A stretch of DNA of 64,000 nt from Williamsia limnetica (GTDB lineage Bacteria; Actinomycetota; Actinomycetes; Mycobacteriales; Mycobacteriaceae), in NCBI RefSeq assembly GCF_003217475.1, contig NZ_QJSP01000011.1, positions 124,001 to 188,000 on the forward strand. Direction: 5' to 3'. How positions within the stretch are numbered: the stretch's first letter is position 1; every line of letters starts with the position of its first letter. Position numbers and translations under genes: made by a program. The notes beneath the pieces are model-generated. The model worked only from the letters and a program-made list of their open reading frames with translations. It did no database searches and had not been told where the DNA came from. Shown here piece after piece: positions 16,789-26,040 of the stretch.

Positions 16789-16887
16789 CCCGCCATGGTG
16801 CCAAAGCCGCGCAGTGGTGGGTCCATTTCCGCGAAGATCTGACCCTGGGAATCGATTTCAGCTAAAGGCGACAGCGCGGTCGACTCG

Positions 16888-18039
16888 TCAGCGCAGGACC
16901 GGTTCGAGTCGGCGCAGCGCCTCGCTGATGTCGTCGGTTGCGCCGGCGAAACTCATGCGGACGGTCTGGTTGCCGCGGCGGGTGTCGAAATCGAGTCCCG
17001 GCGCCATCGCGACACCGGTCTGTTCCAGAACACCCTCGCACCATCCGAGCGAGTCGTCGGTGATCGCGGCAAGGTCCGCGTACACGTAGAACGCCCCGTC
17101 GGGAGGCGCGACATCGGTGACCCCCAGCGCGGCCAGCCCGTCGACGAGTAGTTCCCGGTTGCGGGCGTACCTGCGGACGTGGCCGTCGAGCTCGACGGCC
17201 GATTCGCGGCTGAACGCCGCGACGGCAGCGTGCTGGCTGATCGTGGGTGGGCAGATCGTGAGATTGGCCGTCAGCCGCTCCACGGGACGGCGCAGCGGCT
17301 CCGGCACCAGCATCCATCCCAGCCGCCAGCCGGTCATGCAGTAGTACTTCGACACCGACCCCATCACCACCGATTGGCGCGAGGTCTCCCAGGCGCAGGA
17401 CGTCGACCTGCCGTAGCTGATCCCGTGGTAGATCTCATCGGAGATCAGCAGGGTGCCGTGGGCATCGCACCAGCGAGCGAGATCCGCCAGCTCGGCCGGG
17501 TCCAGGATGGTCCCCGTCGGGTTCGCGGGACTCGCGACGATCAGTCCCGCCGGCGGACGATCGAGCTCATCGAGCATGGCGGTGGTCGGTTGAAACCGGG
17601 TCTCGGGGCCACAGTCGAGTTCCACCACCTCGCATCCGAGGGCGGCCAGGCTGTTGCGGTAGGCGGGATAACCGGGCCGGGCCATGGCGACGGTGTCGCC
17701 GGCATCGAAGGCCGCGAGGAAGATGAGTGTGAATGCTCCTGACGAACCGGTGGTGATGACCACGTCCGCGGCCTCGGTGGGGACTCCGTAGGTGTCGGTG
17801 TAGTGCTGCGCGATGACCTCACGCAACGGCATGATGCCGAGTGATTCGGTGTACCCCAGCGGGGAGGCGTCGAGCGCCAGCTTCGTGGCGGCCAGGACAG
17901 GAGCGGGAGCGGAGGTCGAGGGCTGCCCCGCGGCCAGCGAGATGACGTCCAGACCCCGCGCCCTGCGTTGCGCAATGGCGGCCAACACATCCATCACGTG
18001 GAACATCTGTACTTCGGATCTTCTCGATTGCGACCGCAT
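16888..18039 (-). CDS. Class I/II PLP-dependent aminotransferase (AspB-like)
   Basis: A 383-residue fold-type I aminotransferase: 'DVISLAAGQPS', 'VITTGSSGAFTLIFLAAFDAGD', 'SPANPTGTILDP', 'LISDEIYHGISYG', the Schiff-base lysine in 'GSVSKYYCMTGWRLGWM', and 'VRMSFAG' with the carboxylate-binding Arg. It most resembles the M. tuberculosis protein called AspB (Rv3565). The amino-acid substrate is uncertain. Start: the ATG at 18039 has TAACTT 8 nt upstream and gives a normal N-terminus. An earlier ATG at 18096 would nearly touch the divergent esterase gene. Confidence 0.86.
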   Translation of the reverse strand: MRSQSRRSEVQMFHVMDVLAAIAQRRARGLDVISLAAGQPSTSAPAPVLAATKLALDASPLGYTESLGIMPLREVIAQHYTDTYGVPTEAADVVITTGSSGAFTLIFLAAFDAGDTVAMARPGYPAYRNSLAALGCEVVELDCGPETRFQPTTAMLDELDRPPAGLIVASPANPTGTILDPAELADLARWCDAHGTLLISDEIYHGISYGRSTSCAWETSRQSVVMGSVSKYYCMTGWRLGWMLVPEPLRRPVERLTANLTICPPTISQHAAVAAFSRESAVELDGHVRRYARNRELLVDGLAALGVTDVAPPDGAFYVYADLAAITDDSLGWCEGVLEQTGVAMAPGLDFDTRRGNQTVRMSFAGATDDISEALRRLEPVLR

Positions 18040-18137
18040 GACTGTAGAAGTTAGCCGCCTCGATCGGAGGACGTCAGGGGTGTCACCGGCACGCATCTAC
18101 TGTCGCCGGGTGGCCCGCAGGTACCGTGTATTCCGCA

Positions 18138-19094
18138 ATGAGTACTTCAGGCAGCCGCGCCCGCGGCCTCGGAAGCAGCGGCGAATCTCCGACACCGTGC
18201 GGCGTCATCGGCCGCCGTGCCGTGCTGGGCGCAGGGTTGGGCCTGGGAGCGCTCGGTGTGCTGGCGGCCTGCGGCAAGGACGAACCGGAGCGGGTCGCGC
18301 CACAGCCGGCACGCGCCAACGACCCTTCGACGCCGACCGCACCTGCCGCGCCCGCCGCCGCCGGTGCCGCGGAGATGTTCACCGGGAGTTTTGTGTCGGC
18401 GAGAATGCTTGGTCGGCAGACCAACTGGACCGTCGCCAGGCCCGCAGGCGTGACCGGTGACCTGCCTGTCGTCGTGGTGCTCCATGCACTCAACACCGAC
18501 CAGCGCGCGGCTTTTCAGGGCGGTTTGGAGATGCAGAACCTCATGCAGCAGTGGGCCACCGAGGGCAACGCCCCGTTCGCGCTGGCATCGGTGGACGCCG
18601 CCCGCAGTTACTACCACCCCCGCACAGACGGCACCGATGGTGGAGCGATGGTTCTCGAGGAATTCCTGCCGCTACTCGAGGGCACCCCAGAACTCGGACT
18701 GCGCACCGACCGAGTCGGATTCTTCGGATGGTCGATGGGTGGTTACGGCGCGTTACGCCTCGGAGCGATGCTGGGAGCCCCTCGGGTCGCTGCGATCGCC
18801 GTCAGCTCCCCCGCCCTGTGGGCCGATCCCGCCACCTTTCCGGCGAGGGCATTCGACAACGCGGCCGACTACCAGGCGAACTCGCTTTTCGGACAACAGG
18901 ATTCGTTCTCCAAGATTCCGCTGCTGATCGAATGCGGTTCGAGCGACCAGTTCTTCACCTACACCCGCCAGTGGATGGCGGGGCTGCGGCCACCGCCGGC
19001 GTTCGGGACATCCCCGGGCGGACACACCAACCGGTACTGGCGCGGGGTGCTCCCCGGTCAGATCACCTTCCTCGGACGCAACCTCGCGGGCTGA
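18138..19094 (+). CDS. Exported alpha/beta-hydrolase esterase (lipobox/Tat-like signal)
   Basis: A 318-residue secreted esterase-fold protein similar to M. tuberculosis Rv0774c. The N-terminus has a twin-arginine-like 'GRRAVLGAGLGLGALGVLAAC' with a lipobox Cys, so it is probably a lipoprotein. The catalytic domain shows 'VVVVLHALN', the nucleophile elbow 'GFFGWSMGGYGALRLG', 'LIECGSSDQF' (acid) and 'GGHTNRYWRG' (His), an esterase-D/antigen-85-like arrangement. An in-frame GTG lies at 18126; the ATG at 18138 is preferred. Ends in a complex hairpin region. Confidence 0.86.
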   Translation: MSTSGSRARGLGSSGESPTPCGVIGRRAVLGAGLGLGALGVLAACGKDEPERVAPQPARANDPSTPTAPAAPAAAGAAEMFTGSFVSARMLGRQTNWTVARPAGVTGDLPVVVVLHALNTDQRAAFQGGLEMQNLMQQWATEGNAPFALASVDAARSYYHPRTDGTDGGAMVLEEFLPLLEGTPELGLRTDRVGFFGWSMGGYGALRLGAMLGAPRVAAIAVSSPALWADPATFPARAFDNAADYQANSLFGQQDSFSKIPLLIECGSSDQFFTYTRQWMAGLRPPPAFGTSPGGHTNRYWRGVLPGQITFLGRNLAG

Positions 19095-19114
19095 AGTCGA
19101 AGGAACGCAGACTT

Positions 19115-19192
19115 CCTCCGATTCTCGCGAGACCCTCCGACTCCAACCGGAGGAGGTAGCCACAATCGGAGGAGGTGTCATCTCCTCCGGTT
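19115..19192. terminator. Nested and competing hairpins between esterase and purD genes
   Basis: AACCGGAGGAG (19145-19155) pairs with CTCCTCCGGTT (19182-19192). CCTCCGATT (19115-19123) pairs with AATCGGAGG (19164-19172). GGAGGAG (19168-19174) can alternatively pair with CTCCTCC (19182-19188). The two pairings cannot all form together. The site lies between convergent genes. Confidence 0.6.
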
Positions 19193-19229
19193 TCAGCGGC
19201 AGCCCGAGCGCGTGGAGAAGTGACTCAGA

Positions 19230-20480
19230 TCAGATGCTGATACGGCCTTCTTGGGCCGCGAGCCCGATGTCGCTGCGGAAATGCGAACCGGGCAGTTTAA
19301 CCCCGGACAGACGTTCGTAGGCCTGCGCCCGCGCGGCAGCGAGGTCAGCTCCCATCCCGACGACGCTGAGCACTCGACCGCCGCTGGAGACCACAGCGCC
19401 GTCGACAACGGCGGTCCCTGCGTGCAGCACGCCTTCGGCGTCGGAGCCGGTGATGGCATCACCGGTGCGCGGCCTGCCGGGGTAGTTCTCCGCGGCGATC
19501 ACCACGGTCACGGCTGCGCCCTCTTCCCATTCCAGGGGAGGCAGCTGGTCGAGCGCACCCGACGCGGTTGCGTTGAGCGCCACACCGAGCGGCGACTTCA
19601 GCAATGCGAGTACGGCTTGGGTCTCGGGATCACCGAAGCGGCAGTTGAATTCGACCACAGCCGGACCATCGGCACCGATGGCCAGACCCGCGTACAGCAG
19701 ACCCGAGAACGGGGTCCCGCGGGCCACGAGTTCTGCCGCGACCGGGGCGACGACCTCGTCGACGATCCGCTGCGACATCTCCTCGGGCAGCCAGGGCAGG
19801 GGGGTGTAGGCGCCCATGCCTCCGGTGTTCGGCCCGGCGTCACCGTCTCCGACGCGTTTGTGGTCCTGTGCCGGCAGGAGCGGAACAACTGTCGCACCGT
19901 CGACGAGACAGAACAGCGAGACCTCCGGGCCGTCGAGGAACGACTCGAGCAGTACCGGATGACCACTTTCGAGCAGGTCGGCGGCGTGGATGCGCGCGGC
20001 GTCGCGGTCTGCGGTGACCACCACTCCCTTGCCTGCGGCCAGGCCGTCGTCCTTGACCACCCAGGTCGGCCCGAAGCGATCGAGCGCGGCGTCGAGGCGG
20101 GCCGGATTGTCGACGATCTCGCTGTGCGCGGTGCGAACACCGGCAGCGGCCATCACGTCCTTGGCAAAAGCTTTGGATCCCTCGATCTTTGCCGCTTCGG
20201 CGCCGGGGCCGAACGTGGCGAATCCGGCGGCTCGCAGGGCATCGGCGACACCGAGTACCAGCGGCACCTCGGGTCCGATGACCACCAGATCGGCGGCGAC
20301 GGACGTCGCGAGAGCGACCACCGCGTCGGACGAGACGATGTCGACGTCGTGGTTGGTGGCCAACGCGGCGGTGCCCGGATTACCGGGCGCCACATGTAGG
20401 TCGGTGACCGACGGGTCGCGCTGCAGGCCCAGAACTAGGGCGTGTTCGCGGCCGCCCGATCCGATGACGAGTACTCGCAC
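19230..20480 (-). CDS. purD: Phosphoribosylamine-glycine ligase (GARS)
   Basis: A 416-residue ATP-grasp enzyme that makes glycinamide ribonucleotide in purine synthesis. Motifs: the N-terminal '[14 protein letters not shown]', 'VAPGNPGTA', '[18 protein letters not shown]' (ATP-grasp), '[24 protein letters not shown]' and '[13 protein letters not shown]' (metal-binding Glu/Asn). The reading frame extends upstream, but the GTG at 20480 gives the canonical N-terminus and has TAGGGT 7 nt upstream. Confidence 0.97.
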   Translation of the reverse strand: MRVLVIGSGGREHALVLGLQRDPSVTDLHVAPGNPGTAALATNHDVDIVSSDAVVALATSVAADLVVIGPEVPLVLGVADALRAAGFATFGPGAEAAKIEGSKAFAKDVMAAAGVRTAHSEIVDNPARLDAALDRFGPTWVVKDDGLAAGKGVVVTADRDAARIHAADLLESGHPVLLESFLDGPEVSLFCLVDGATVVPLLPAQDHKRVGDGDAGPNTGGMGAYTPLPWLPEEMSQRIVDEVVAPVAAELVARGTPFSGLLYAGLAIGADGPAVVEFNCRFGDPETQAVLALLKSPLGVALNATASGALDQLPPLEWEEGAAVTVVIAAENYPGRPRTGDAITGSDAEGVLHAGTAVVDGAVVSSGGRVLSVVGMGADLAAARAQAYERLSGVKLPGSHFRSDIGLAAQEGRISI

Positions 20481-20487
20481 GTGCCTG

Positions 20488-20493
20488 ACCCTA
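20488..20493 (-). promoter_or_regulatory. -10 box of purD (leaderless layout)
   Basis: TAGGGT, 7 nt before the purD GTG. It overlaps the stop codon of ltrA, so purD may have its own start site inside the end of the upstream gene. Confidence 0.5.
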
Positions 20494-21798
20494 CCGCCCG
20501 GCTGCACCGCCGCGAACCGATGCCTCCAGCGCGTCGAGCGCCTGCGCGCGACGGGAAGCGCCGGCGAGCTCGTCGACGACAACACCGAGAGCAGGTGCCA
20601 GCGCCACCACGAGCAGGCAGATCACCACCGAGACACCGGCCGAGGCACACACCATCGCGATCGCCAGGATCGCGGCCATCCCGATCACCTCGGCCACATG
20701 CACCCGATGAAAGCCCAGCAGGAATCCGTACAACAAGAAGATGCAGGCCAGATAGATACCGACCGGAATGACCACGGCCGCGACCGCGGCGGTCGCGCCG
20801 ATCGTCGCCTCGTGTTCGAGGTACAAGGCGGCGACGTGTAGTCCGGCACCCATCATCGCGATCGCCATGAAGATGATGATGTGGAAATAGCCGAAGGTGA
20901 ACGCGCGGCCCCGGCGAAGGTGCAATGCCTGTCCGGAGGGCACGATGAAGTAGATCCACCACATTCCGAAGGTGATGCCCACGCCGGCCAGACCGAGGAC
21001 TGCGGTCTCCACCGTCCATCCCTGCGAGTGCACCACCGCCTGCAGCGCCGCGGCCGTGCCGACGATGCCCTCGCCGAGGGTGATGATGGCGAGGAGCCCG
21101 TAGCGTTCGGCGATGTGGTGCGCATGCCAGGGCGTCGTCCCCTCCCTGCCCAACGTCTCGGCAATCGGGGGAACCGCCATCTCCGCCAGCACGAGCAGTC
21201 CGATGACAATCAACGTTTGATACAGCGTGGTGTCGAGGAAAATGACTGCGACCCAGGCGATCTGCACGATGGTGATACCGCCGGCGTAGATCAGGCAGGT
21301 GCGCCGATAGTCGGTTCCACTCAACGCGGCGCGGACCCACTGGACGACCATCGCCAGCCGCATCACCACATACCCGAGGACCAGCACCCGGTTGTCGACG
21401 ACACCACCCTGGTGGTCGAGCGATTCGAACAGTGGCGCGATACCCAGGGCCAAGATCAGTACGCCCACCATCTGCACCATCGTCGTCAGGCGATAGACCC
21501 AGTCGTCGGTGTCGAAGGCGGAGGCGAACCACGAAAAGTTGATCCACGCCCAGATCGCGGCGAATGTGCAGAAGATGAATCCGAAGACCGCGGTCTTGAA
21601 ATGCCCTTCGGCGATGAAGTGCGCGACCTCGACTCCGGCGAAAGAGAACGCGACGACGAAGGTGAGGTCGAAGAAGAGTTCCAGATTCGTCGCCGCGCGC
21701 CCGTCCTCGTGCGGATCGCGACCGGTCATGCGCGTCAGCCGGTGTTTGACACCGAGGCCGCCACCCATACGCCCCCCGCTGACTTCCGTTTGGCTCAT
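20491..21798 (-). CDS. Low-temperature-requirement A (LtrA) family membrane protein
   Basis: A 435-residue protein with about 11-12 predicted membrane helices. It has the LtrA signature near the N-terminus '[20 protein letters not shown]', then '[18 protein letters not shown]', '[20 protein letters not shown]' and 'GMWWIYF'. Its biochemical role is unknown. It overlaps the upstream NTF2-like gene (ATGA), and purD follows immediately. Confidence 0.87.
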   Translation of the reverse strand: MSQTEVSGGRMGGGLGVKHRLTRMTGRDPHEDGRAATNLELFFDLTFVVAFSFAGVEVAHFIAEGHFKTAVFGFIFCTFAAIWAWINFSWFASAFDTDDWVYRLTTMVQMVGVLILALGIAPLFESLDHQGGVVDNRVLVLGYVVMRLAMVVQWVRAALSGTDYRRTCLIYAGGITIVQIAWVAVIFLDTTLYQTLIVIGLLVLAEMAVPPIAETLGREGTTPWHAHHIAERYGLLAIITLGEGIVGTAAALQAVVHSQGWTVETAVLGLAGVGITFGMWWIYFIVPSGQALHLRRGRAFTFGYFHIIIFMAIAMMGAGLHVAALYLEHEATIGATAAVAAVVIPVGIYLACIFLLYGFLLGFHRVHVAEVIGMAAILAIAMVCASAGVSVVICLLVVALAPALGVVVDELAGASRRAQALDALEASVRGGAAGR

Positions 21799-22118
21799 CC
21801 TGTGATGGTCATCAGCGAGACGCGATCACCCGCGGTGGTGAAGCCGAACGTGCTCGGGCCGTTGAACCCGTTGCCGCCGACCTGCGCGACGATCGTCGTC
21901 ACCTGTCCCGACACGTCAGCGGTGGTGATGTCGAGGGTGACCTGTTTGCCGATGAACTCGGCGTCTGACCAGCCTGTGATCGCGTCGACGCCACGGAAGG
22001 TCCGGCCCCAGTCGTCGACTGCGCCGTCCTCGGTGAAGACGGCGAGAAACGCGGCTGTGTCGCCGGCATTCGTTGCGTCGATCAGGCGCTGTACGGGTGA
22101 GGGGACGACGTCAGACAT
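21795..22118 (-). CDS. SnoaL/NTF2-like protein
   Basis: A 107-residue cone-fold protein: 'PVQRLIDATNAGDTAAFLAVFTEDGAVDDWGRTFRGVDAITGWSD' is the usual SnoaL-like opening (read in segments), with later strands 'VTTIVAQVGG' and 'RVSLMTITG'. It could be an enzyme or a small-ligand binder. The ATG at 22118 follows AAAGGCAGC; the longer frame upstream lacks family features. It is coupled to ltrA and 47 nt downstream of the SDR gene, so SDR-NTF2-LtrA may be one operon. Confidence 0.82.
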   Translation of the reverse strand: MSDVVPSPVQRLIDATNAGDTAAFLAVFTEDGAVDDWGRTFRGVDAITGWSDAEFIGKQVTLDITTADVSGQVTTIVAQVGGNGFNGPSTFGFTTAGDRVSLMTITG

Positions 22119-22165
22119 TTGCTGCTGCCTTTCGGGTGTGGTTGCTCGACGAACCGGGGTATCGG

Positions 22166-22915
22166 TCACCGAGTGGTGTAGCCGCCGTTCGCGAAGATGG
22201 TTTGGCCGGTGATCCAACTCCCGTCGGTCACCAGGAACTTGACGATCGGAGCGATGTCCTCGATCTTCGTCAAGCGGTCCCCCATCGCCTGCGACTTGTG
22301 GAACTCCACTCGCTCCGGCGTCTCCTGAGGATAGAAGAAGGGAGTGTCCATCGGCCCCGGTCCGATATTGTTCACAGATATCGTGCGATCGGCAAACTCC
22401 TTCGACGCCGCCCTGGTGAAGTGCTCGACAGGACTCTTCCCGCCGGCGTAGGTCGCATAACCGTCGGTGTAGGCGGCCAGCAGCGATGTGACGATACTGA
22501 CGATCTTGCCGCCGTCGTTCAGCTGTTTGCCCGCCTCGCGGATGAAGAAGAATGCTGCCTTCGAATTGATGTCGAACATCGAGTCGTACTCGGACTCAGA
22601 GGTGTCCACGATCGGTTTGCGCAACACCTTCCCGACCGTGTTGATCGCGATGTCGACCCCACCGAATGCTCGTACAGTCTCATCGAACAGCGTCTTCACA
22701 TTGGCCGGAACGGTCAGATCGCCCTGGATCTTGAACGCTTTCGAGCCGGCCGCCTCGACGGCGGCGACGGTGCGATCGGCATCCGACTCGGAGCTGTCAC
22801 TGTTGTAGTGCACGGCCACGTCGGCGCCCAGTTCCGCCAACTGCACGCTGATCAGGCCACCCAGATTTTTTGCACCCGCCGCCACGACCGCTGTCTTGCC
22901 TTCGAGAATGCTCAC
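22166..22915 (-). CDS. SDR family oxidoreductase
   Basis: A 249-residue classical short-chain dehydrogenase. The cofactor loop is 'VVAAGAKNLGG', a variant of TGxxxGxG; 'NTVGK' replaces NNAG. The catalytic Ser is in 'IVSIVTSLLAAY' and YxxxK is 'YAGGK'. C-terminal 'WITGQTIFANGG' is typical of SDRs. The GTG start at 22915 has a strong AAGGAGC Shine-Dalgarno; the longer frame to 23149 runs into the promoter of the divergent LysR gene. LysR control is likely from the arrangement. Confidence 0.88.
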   Translation of the reverse strand: MSILEGKTAVVAAGAKNLGGLISVQLAELGADVAVHYNSDSSESDADRTVAAVEAAGSKAFKIQGDLTVPANVKTLFDETVRAFGGVDIAINTVGKVLRKPIVDTSESEYDSMFDINSKAAFFFIREAGKQLNDGGKIVSIVTSLLAAYTDGYATYAGGKSPVEHFTRAASKEFADRTISVNNIGPGPMDTPFFYPQETPERVEFHKSQAMGDRLTKIEDIAPIVKFLVTDGSWITGQTIFANGGYTTR

Positions 22916-22966
22916 GTTCCGCTCCTTGGTGTTCGTTGATGTCACGACCCGACGGTAGGCGCGGTT

Positions 22967-23016
22967 TGCACAACTGAAAAGCAGATAAAACGGGTCAATG
23001 CACAACCAACAATTGT
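22967..23016. promoter_or_regulatory. SDR/LysR divergent control region
   Basis: TGCACAAC occurs twice (22967-22974 and 22999-23006), followed by the palindrome ACAATTGT (23009-23016). The block is AT-rich relative to its surroundings and lies between divergent sdr and lysR genes. These are candidate LysR-type binding sites. Confidence 0.5.
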
Positions 23017-23030
23017 GAAACACTGGCCGC

Positions 23031-23936
23031 GTGCCTCCCGAGACCCCACTTGATCTGCGCCGCCTCCGGCAATTTGTCGCCGTCACCGAGGCCTCGAGTC
23101 TCGCTTCTGCGGCAGCAACCCTTTTTGTGTCCCAACAGGCCCTGTCCACGGCGATGAGGCAGCTGGAGACCGATCTCGACGTTGCTTTGTTCGATCGTTC
23201 CGGGCGCCGTATGCGCCTGACCGCGGCCGGCGACGAGCTCTACCAAGGGGCGCGGCCGCTCCTCGCCGGTGCCGAGCAGCTTGCCGAGCAGGTCCGCGCC
23301 ACCGCCATCGGCTCAGAGCACGCCTTCGTCGTCGGCCATTCACCGGCGATCTCCGGGGAGGAGGTGTTCGACCTCATCACGCGTACCCACAGTGAACACC
23401 CGGGCGCGTCCATCACGGCCCGGCAGATGTTCCCCGGTGACATGCGGACCCAGTTGTTCGACGGAACCATCGACCTCGGGGTTCGACGCGGGGTCCAGAC
23501 GCCGTCCGATCTGGCCGCCGCAGTGATCGACTATCACCGGGTCAGAATCGCAGTGGCTGCCGATCATCCCCTGGCCGACCGCAGTGAGGTGTCCATCGCC
23601 GACCTTGCTGATTTCGAAATCGTCGTGTGGTCCCCGCCGCACCATTCCTACTACACGGACTTCCTCGTATCCCTCTGCCGGAGATCAGGATTCGAGCCCA
23701 GGCTCGTGGTGAACCCCATTCAGGGCACTCCGCCGATGACCGCGGTGATCGGTTCACTGCGGTGCGCATTCGTCACCGATCCGGCGGGCCCAGGACTGTC
23801 AGGGCGAGTGGCGGTCGTGGATTTCGACGCTCCACCACTCGCCCCGGTTCAGGCACTATGGTTGCCGCACACGGCTTCCGCGGTCCGAGATGCGATCCTG
23901 AACGGACCCGACCGCACACTCAGTCCGGGTCTGTGA
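23031..23936 (+). CDS. LysR family transcriptional regulator
   Basis: A 301-residue regulator with the LysR HTH at residues 8-67 ('LDLRRLRQFVAVTEASSLASAAATLFVSQQALSTAMRQLE', read in segments) and the periplasmic-binding-like effector domain behind it ('HAFVVGHSP', 'RVRIAVAADHPLA'). GTG start. It diverges from the SDR gene. The inducer is unknown. Confidence 0.92.
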   Translation: MPPETPLDLRRLRQFVAVTEASSLASAAATLFVSQQALSTAMRQLETDLDVALFDRSGRRMRLTAAGDELYQGARPLLAGAEQLAEQVRATAIGSEHAFVVGHSPAISGEEVFDLITRTHSEHPGASITARQMFPGDMRTQLFDGTIDLGVRRGVQTPSDLAAAVIDYHRVRIAVAADHPLADRSEVSIADLADFEIVVWSPPHHSYYTDFLVSLCRRSGFEPRLVVNPIQGTPPMTAVIGSLRCAFVTDPAGPGLSGRVAVVDFDAPPLAPVQALWLPHTASAVRDAILNGPDRTLSPGL

Positions 23937-26040
23937 GGTCGTAGAGCGTCACCGAACCGACCGTGGTGCTGGTGAAGTTCGCCTCGACCCACGCGGTGAT
24001 CTCCGACGCCGTGCCGGTGCCGCCGCCCATCATCCCACCGCCACCGGCGATGAAGTAGTGGATCTCGCCGTCGGCGACGTACTGCTGAAACTGCGCCAGG
24101 GTCGGCGAGGGGTCACTGCCGTTGAAGCCGCCGATCGGCATCACCGAGTGCTCGGTGGCCAACTGGTACCCCGACGCGGTGTTGGAGCCGATGGCTGCGG
24201 CCACCCAGGTGAAGTCATCGGCGTTCTGGTCCAGGATCGCCACCAGTTCATCGGTGGGCTTCGACCCCTCCAGCAGTCCCCCGCCACCCATGCCGCGGCC
24301 GGTTTCCCTCTGCATTGGATTAGCCTGCGGACCGGCCTGATTCGGCACACCCTGCTGCCCGGTCATACCGGCTGGAGTTCCCTGCCGGCCGGTCATCCCG
24401 GGAGGTGTCGTTCCCCGGCCATCCATCCTCATGCCGCCTCCGGGTCCGAATCCGCCGGCGCCGGCAGGACCCGCGCTGGGGATGGACCCGGACGAACTCG
24501 ACGTCGCGGTGTCGATGGCGTACGCCGCCGGCCCTGCGAGTCCGAGTGCCAGAGCCACAAGTGCGGCGATCAGCGCTCCCCGCTGTACAGAAGCCTTGTT
24601 CACGTTCGAGAACACCAGTGCGACACCGACGATGACCGAGCCGATCAGCACCACATACCGCAGCAACGGGAGGAAGTCCGCGGAACGCTCGAGCAGGACG
24701 TAGGACATGACCCCTGTGGCCGGCGCTGCTGCCGCCAGTACGATCCGCACCCACACCAGGGCCCGGTGCCGCCAACACATCACCGCCCCTGCCCCCACGA
24801 GACCGGCGATCGCGGGGGCGAGTGCGACGGTGTAGTACGCGTGGAAGATACCCGCCATGAAGCTGAACACGGCCATCGTCGTGACCAGCCACAGACCCCA
24901 CACCACGAGCAGTGCCCGCCGACTGTCGGTCCGCGCTGCTTTGCCACACAACACGATTGCCGCGATCCCGAGAATGAATGCAGCCGGGATCAACCAGGCG
25001 ATCTGACCACCTTGTGCGGACTCGAACATCCGAGTCCAGCCGGTCTGTCCCCACATACCGCCGCCACCGCCAGGTCCACCTCCCGCCACGCCGGGCCCGC
25101 CCGCGAATCCGCCGGCCACGCCTCCCGTGGCACCGAGTTGCTCGACAATCGCATTGCCGCCACCACCGGGCGTCACGCTGCCCGTCTCGTTGCCGCTCAG
25201 CCGTCCGAACCCGTTGTATCCGAGCGTCAATTCGAGAATCGAGTTGTTCTGCGAACCACCGATGTACGGGCGCGAATCCTTCGGCCACAACTCGACTGCC
25301 AGTACCCACCAACCGGCCGAGACGATCATCGCGCCGAGGGCGGCGAACAGGTGTCCGAGCCGCCTCATCGGGGTCCTCTGCCCGAACGCGAGGTAGGTCA
25401 GCGCCAGCGGCGGGATGACGAGAAACACCTGCATTTGTTTGGTGAGGAAACCGAATCCGACGAACACGCCGGTCAGGATCATCCACCGGATACGGCCGTC
25501 GTCGACGGCCTTCAGAGTTGCCCAGACCGACGCGATCATCAGCAGGACCAGTAGTGCGTCAGGGTTGTTGAAGCGGAACATCAGCGCCGCCACCGGGGTC
25601 AGCGCAAGGGCAGCACCGGAGATGAGGCCGGCCGCCGGCCCGAAACGCTTGCGGACGATCCAGTAGAGCAGCGCCACCGACGCGATACCCATCAGCGCCT
25701 GCGGCACGATGATCGACCACGAGTTCAGGCCGAAGATGCGGACCGCGATACCCGGTATCCACAGCGACATCGGCGGTTTGTCCACGGTGATGGAGTTCGC
25801 GGCGTCGGAGGATCCGAAGAACCACGCCTCCCACGACTGAGAACCCGCCTGGATCGCTGCGGAATAGAACGAGTTCGCCCAGCCGTTCGCACTCAGGTTC
25901 CACAGATACAACACGCCGGTGGCCAGAATGAGCGCGGCAAAGGACGGCAGCTCCCATCGCGGCCGAACGTCGGGCTGTGGAGCGGTGACCGGTTGTCCGG
26001 GTGCCGGATTCGCCGGGGCGCCCTCGACGAGGAGACTCAT
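23920..26040 (-). CDS. GT39-type membrane glycosyltransferase (ArnT/YkcB-like)
   Basis: A 706-residue polytopic membrane protein. The N-terminal PMT-like domain (about residues 28-240) has 'WANSFYSAAIQAGSQSWEAWFFGSSD' and 'SITVDKPPMSLW', the acidic first-loop region of GT-C enzymes that use polyprenyl-phosphate sugars. A Gly/Met/Pro-rich linker (about 520-610) precedes a C-terminal extracytoplasmic domain ('DELVAILDQNADDFTWVAAAIGS', 'ITAWVEANF'). The ATG overlaps the stop of the upstream GT2-GtrA gene. The pair suggests a lipid-linked sugar made inside and transferred outside; the acceptor is unknown. Confidence 0.86.
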   Translation of the reverse strand: MSLLVEGAPANPAPGQPVTAPQPDVRPRWELPSFAALILATGVLYLWNLSANGWANSFYSAAIQAGSQSWEAWFFGSSDAANSITVDKPPMSLWIPGIAVRIFGLNSWSIIVPQALMGIASVALLYWIVRKRFGPAAGLISGAALALTPVAALMFRFNNPDALLVLLMIASVWATLKAVDDGRIRWMILTGVFVGFGFLTKQMQVFLVIPPLALTYLAFGQRTPMRRLGHLFAALGAMIVSAGWWVLAVELWPKDSRPYIGGSQNNSILELTLGYNGFGRLSGNETGSVTPGGGGNAIVEQLGATGGVAGGFAGGPGVAGGGPGGGGGMWGQTGWTRMFESAQGGQIAWLIPAAFILGIAAIVLCGKAARTDSRRALLVVWGLWLVTTMAVFSFMAGIFHAYYTVALAPAIAGLVGAGAVMCWRHRALVWVRIVLAAAAPATGVMSYVLLERSADFLPLLRYVVLIGSVIVGVALVFSNVNKASVQRGALIAALVALALGLAGPAAYAIDTATSSSSGSIPSAGPAGAGGFGPGGGMRMDGRGTTPPGMTGRQGTPAGMTGQQGVPNQAGPQANPMQRETGRGMGGGGLLEGSKPTDELVAILDQNADDFTWVAAAIGSNTASGYQLATEHSVMPIGGFNGSDPSPTLAQFQQYVADGEIHYFIAGGGGMMGGGTGTASEITAWVEANFTSTTVGSVTLYDLTDPD

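Noticed and set aside
18040-18096. Upstream ATG (18096) for the AspB-like aminotransferase
   Set aside because: The added 19 residues show no family features and leave almost no room for the divergent esterase promoter.
24058-25554. A 498-codon plus-strand ORF opposite the GT39 gene
   Set aside because: The translation is His/Arg/Cys-rich with no family features, and the opposite strand encodes a polytopic membrane protein.
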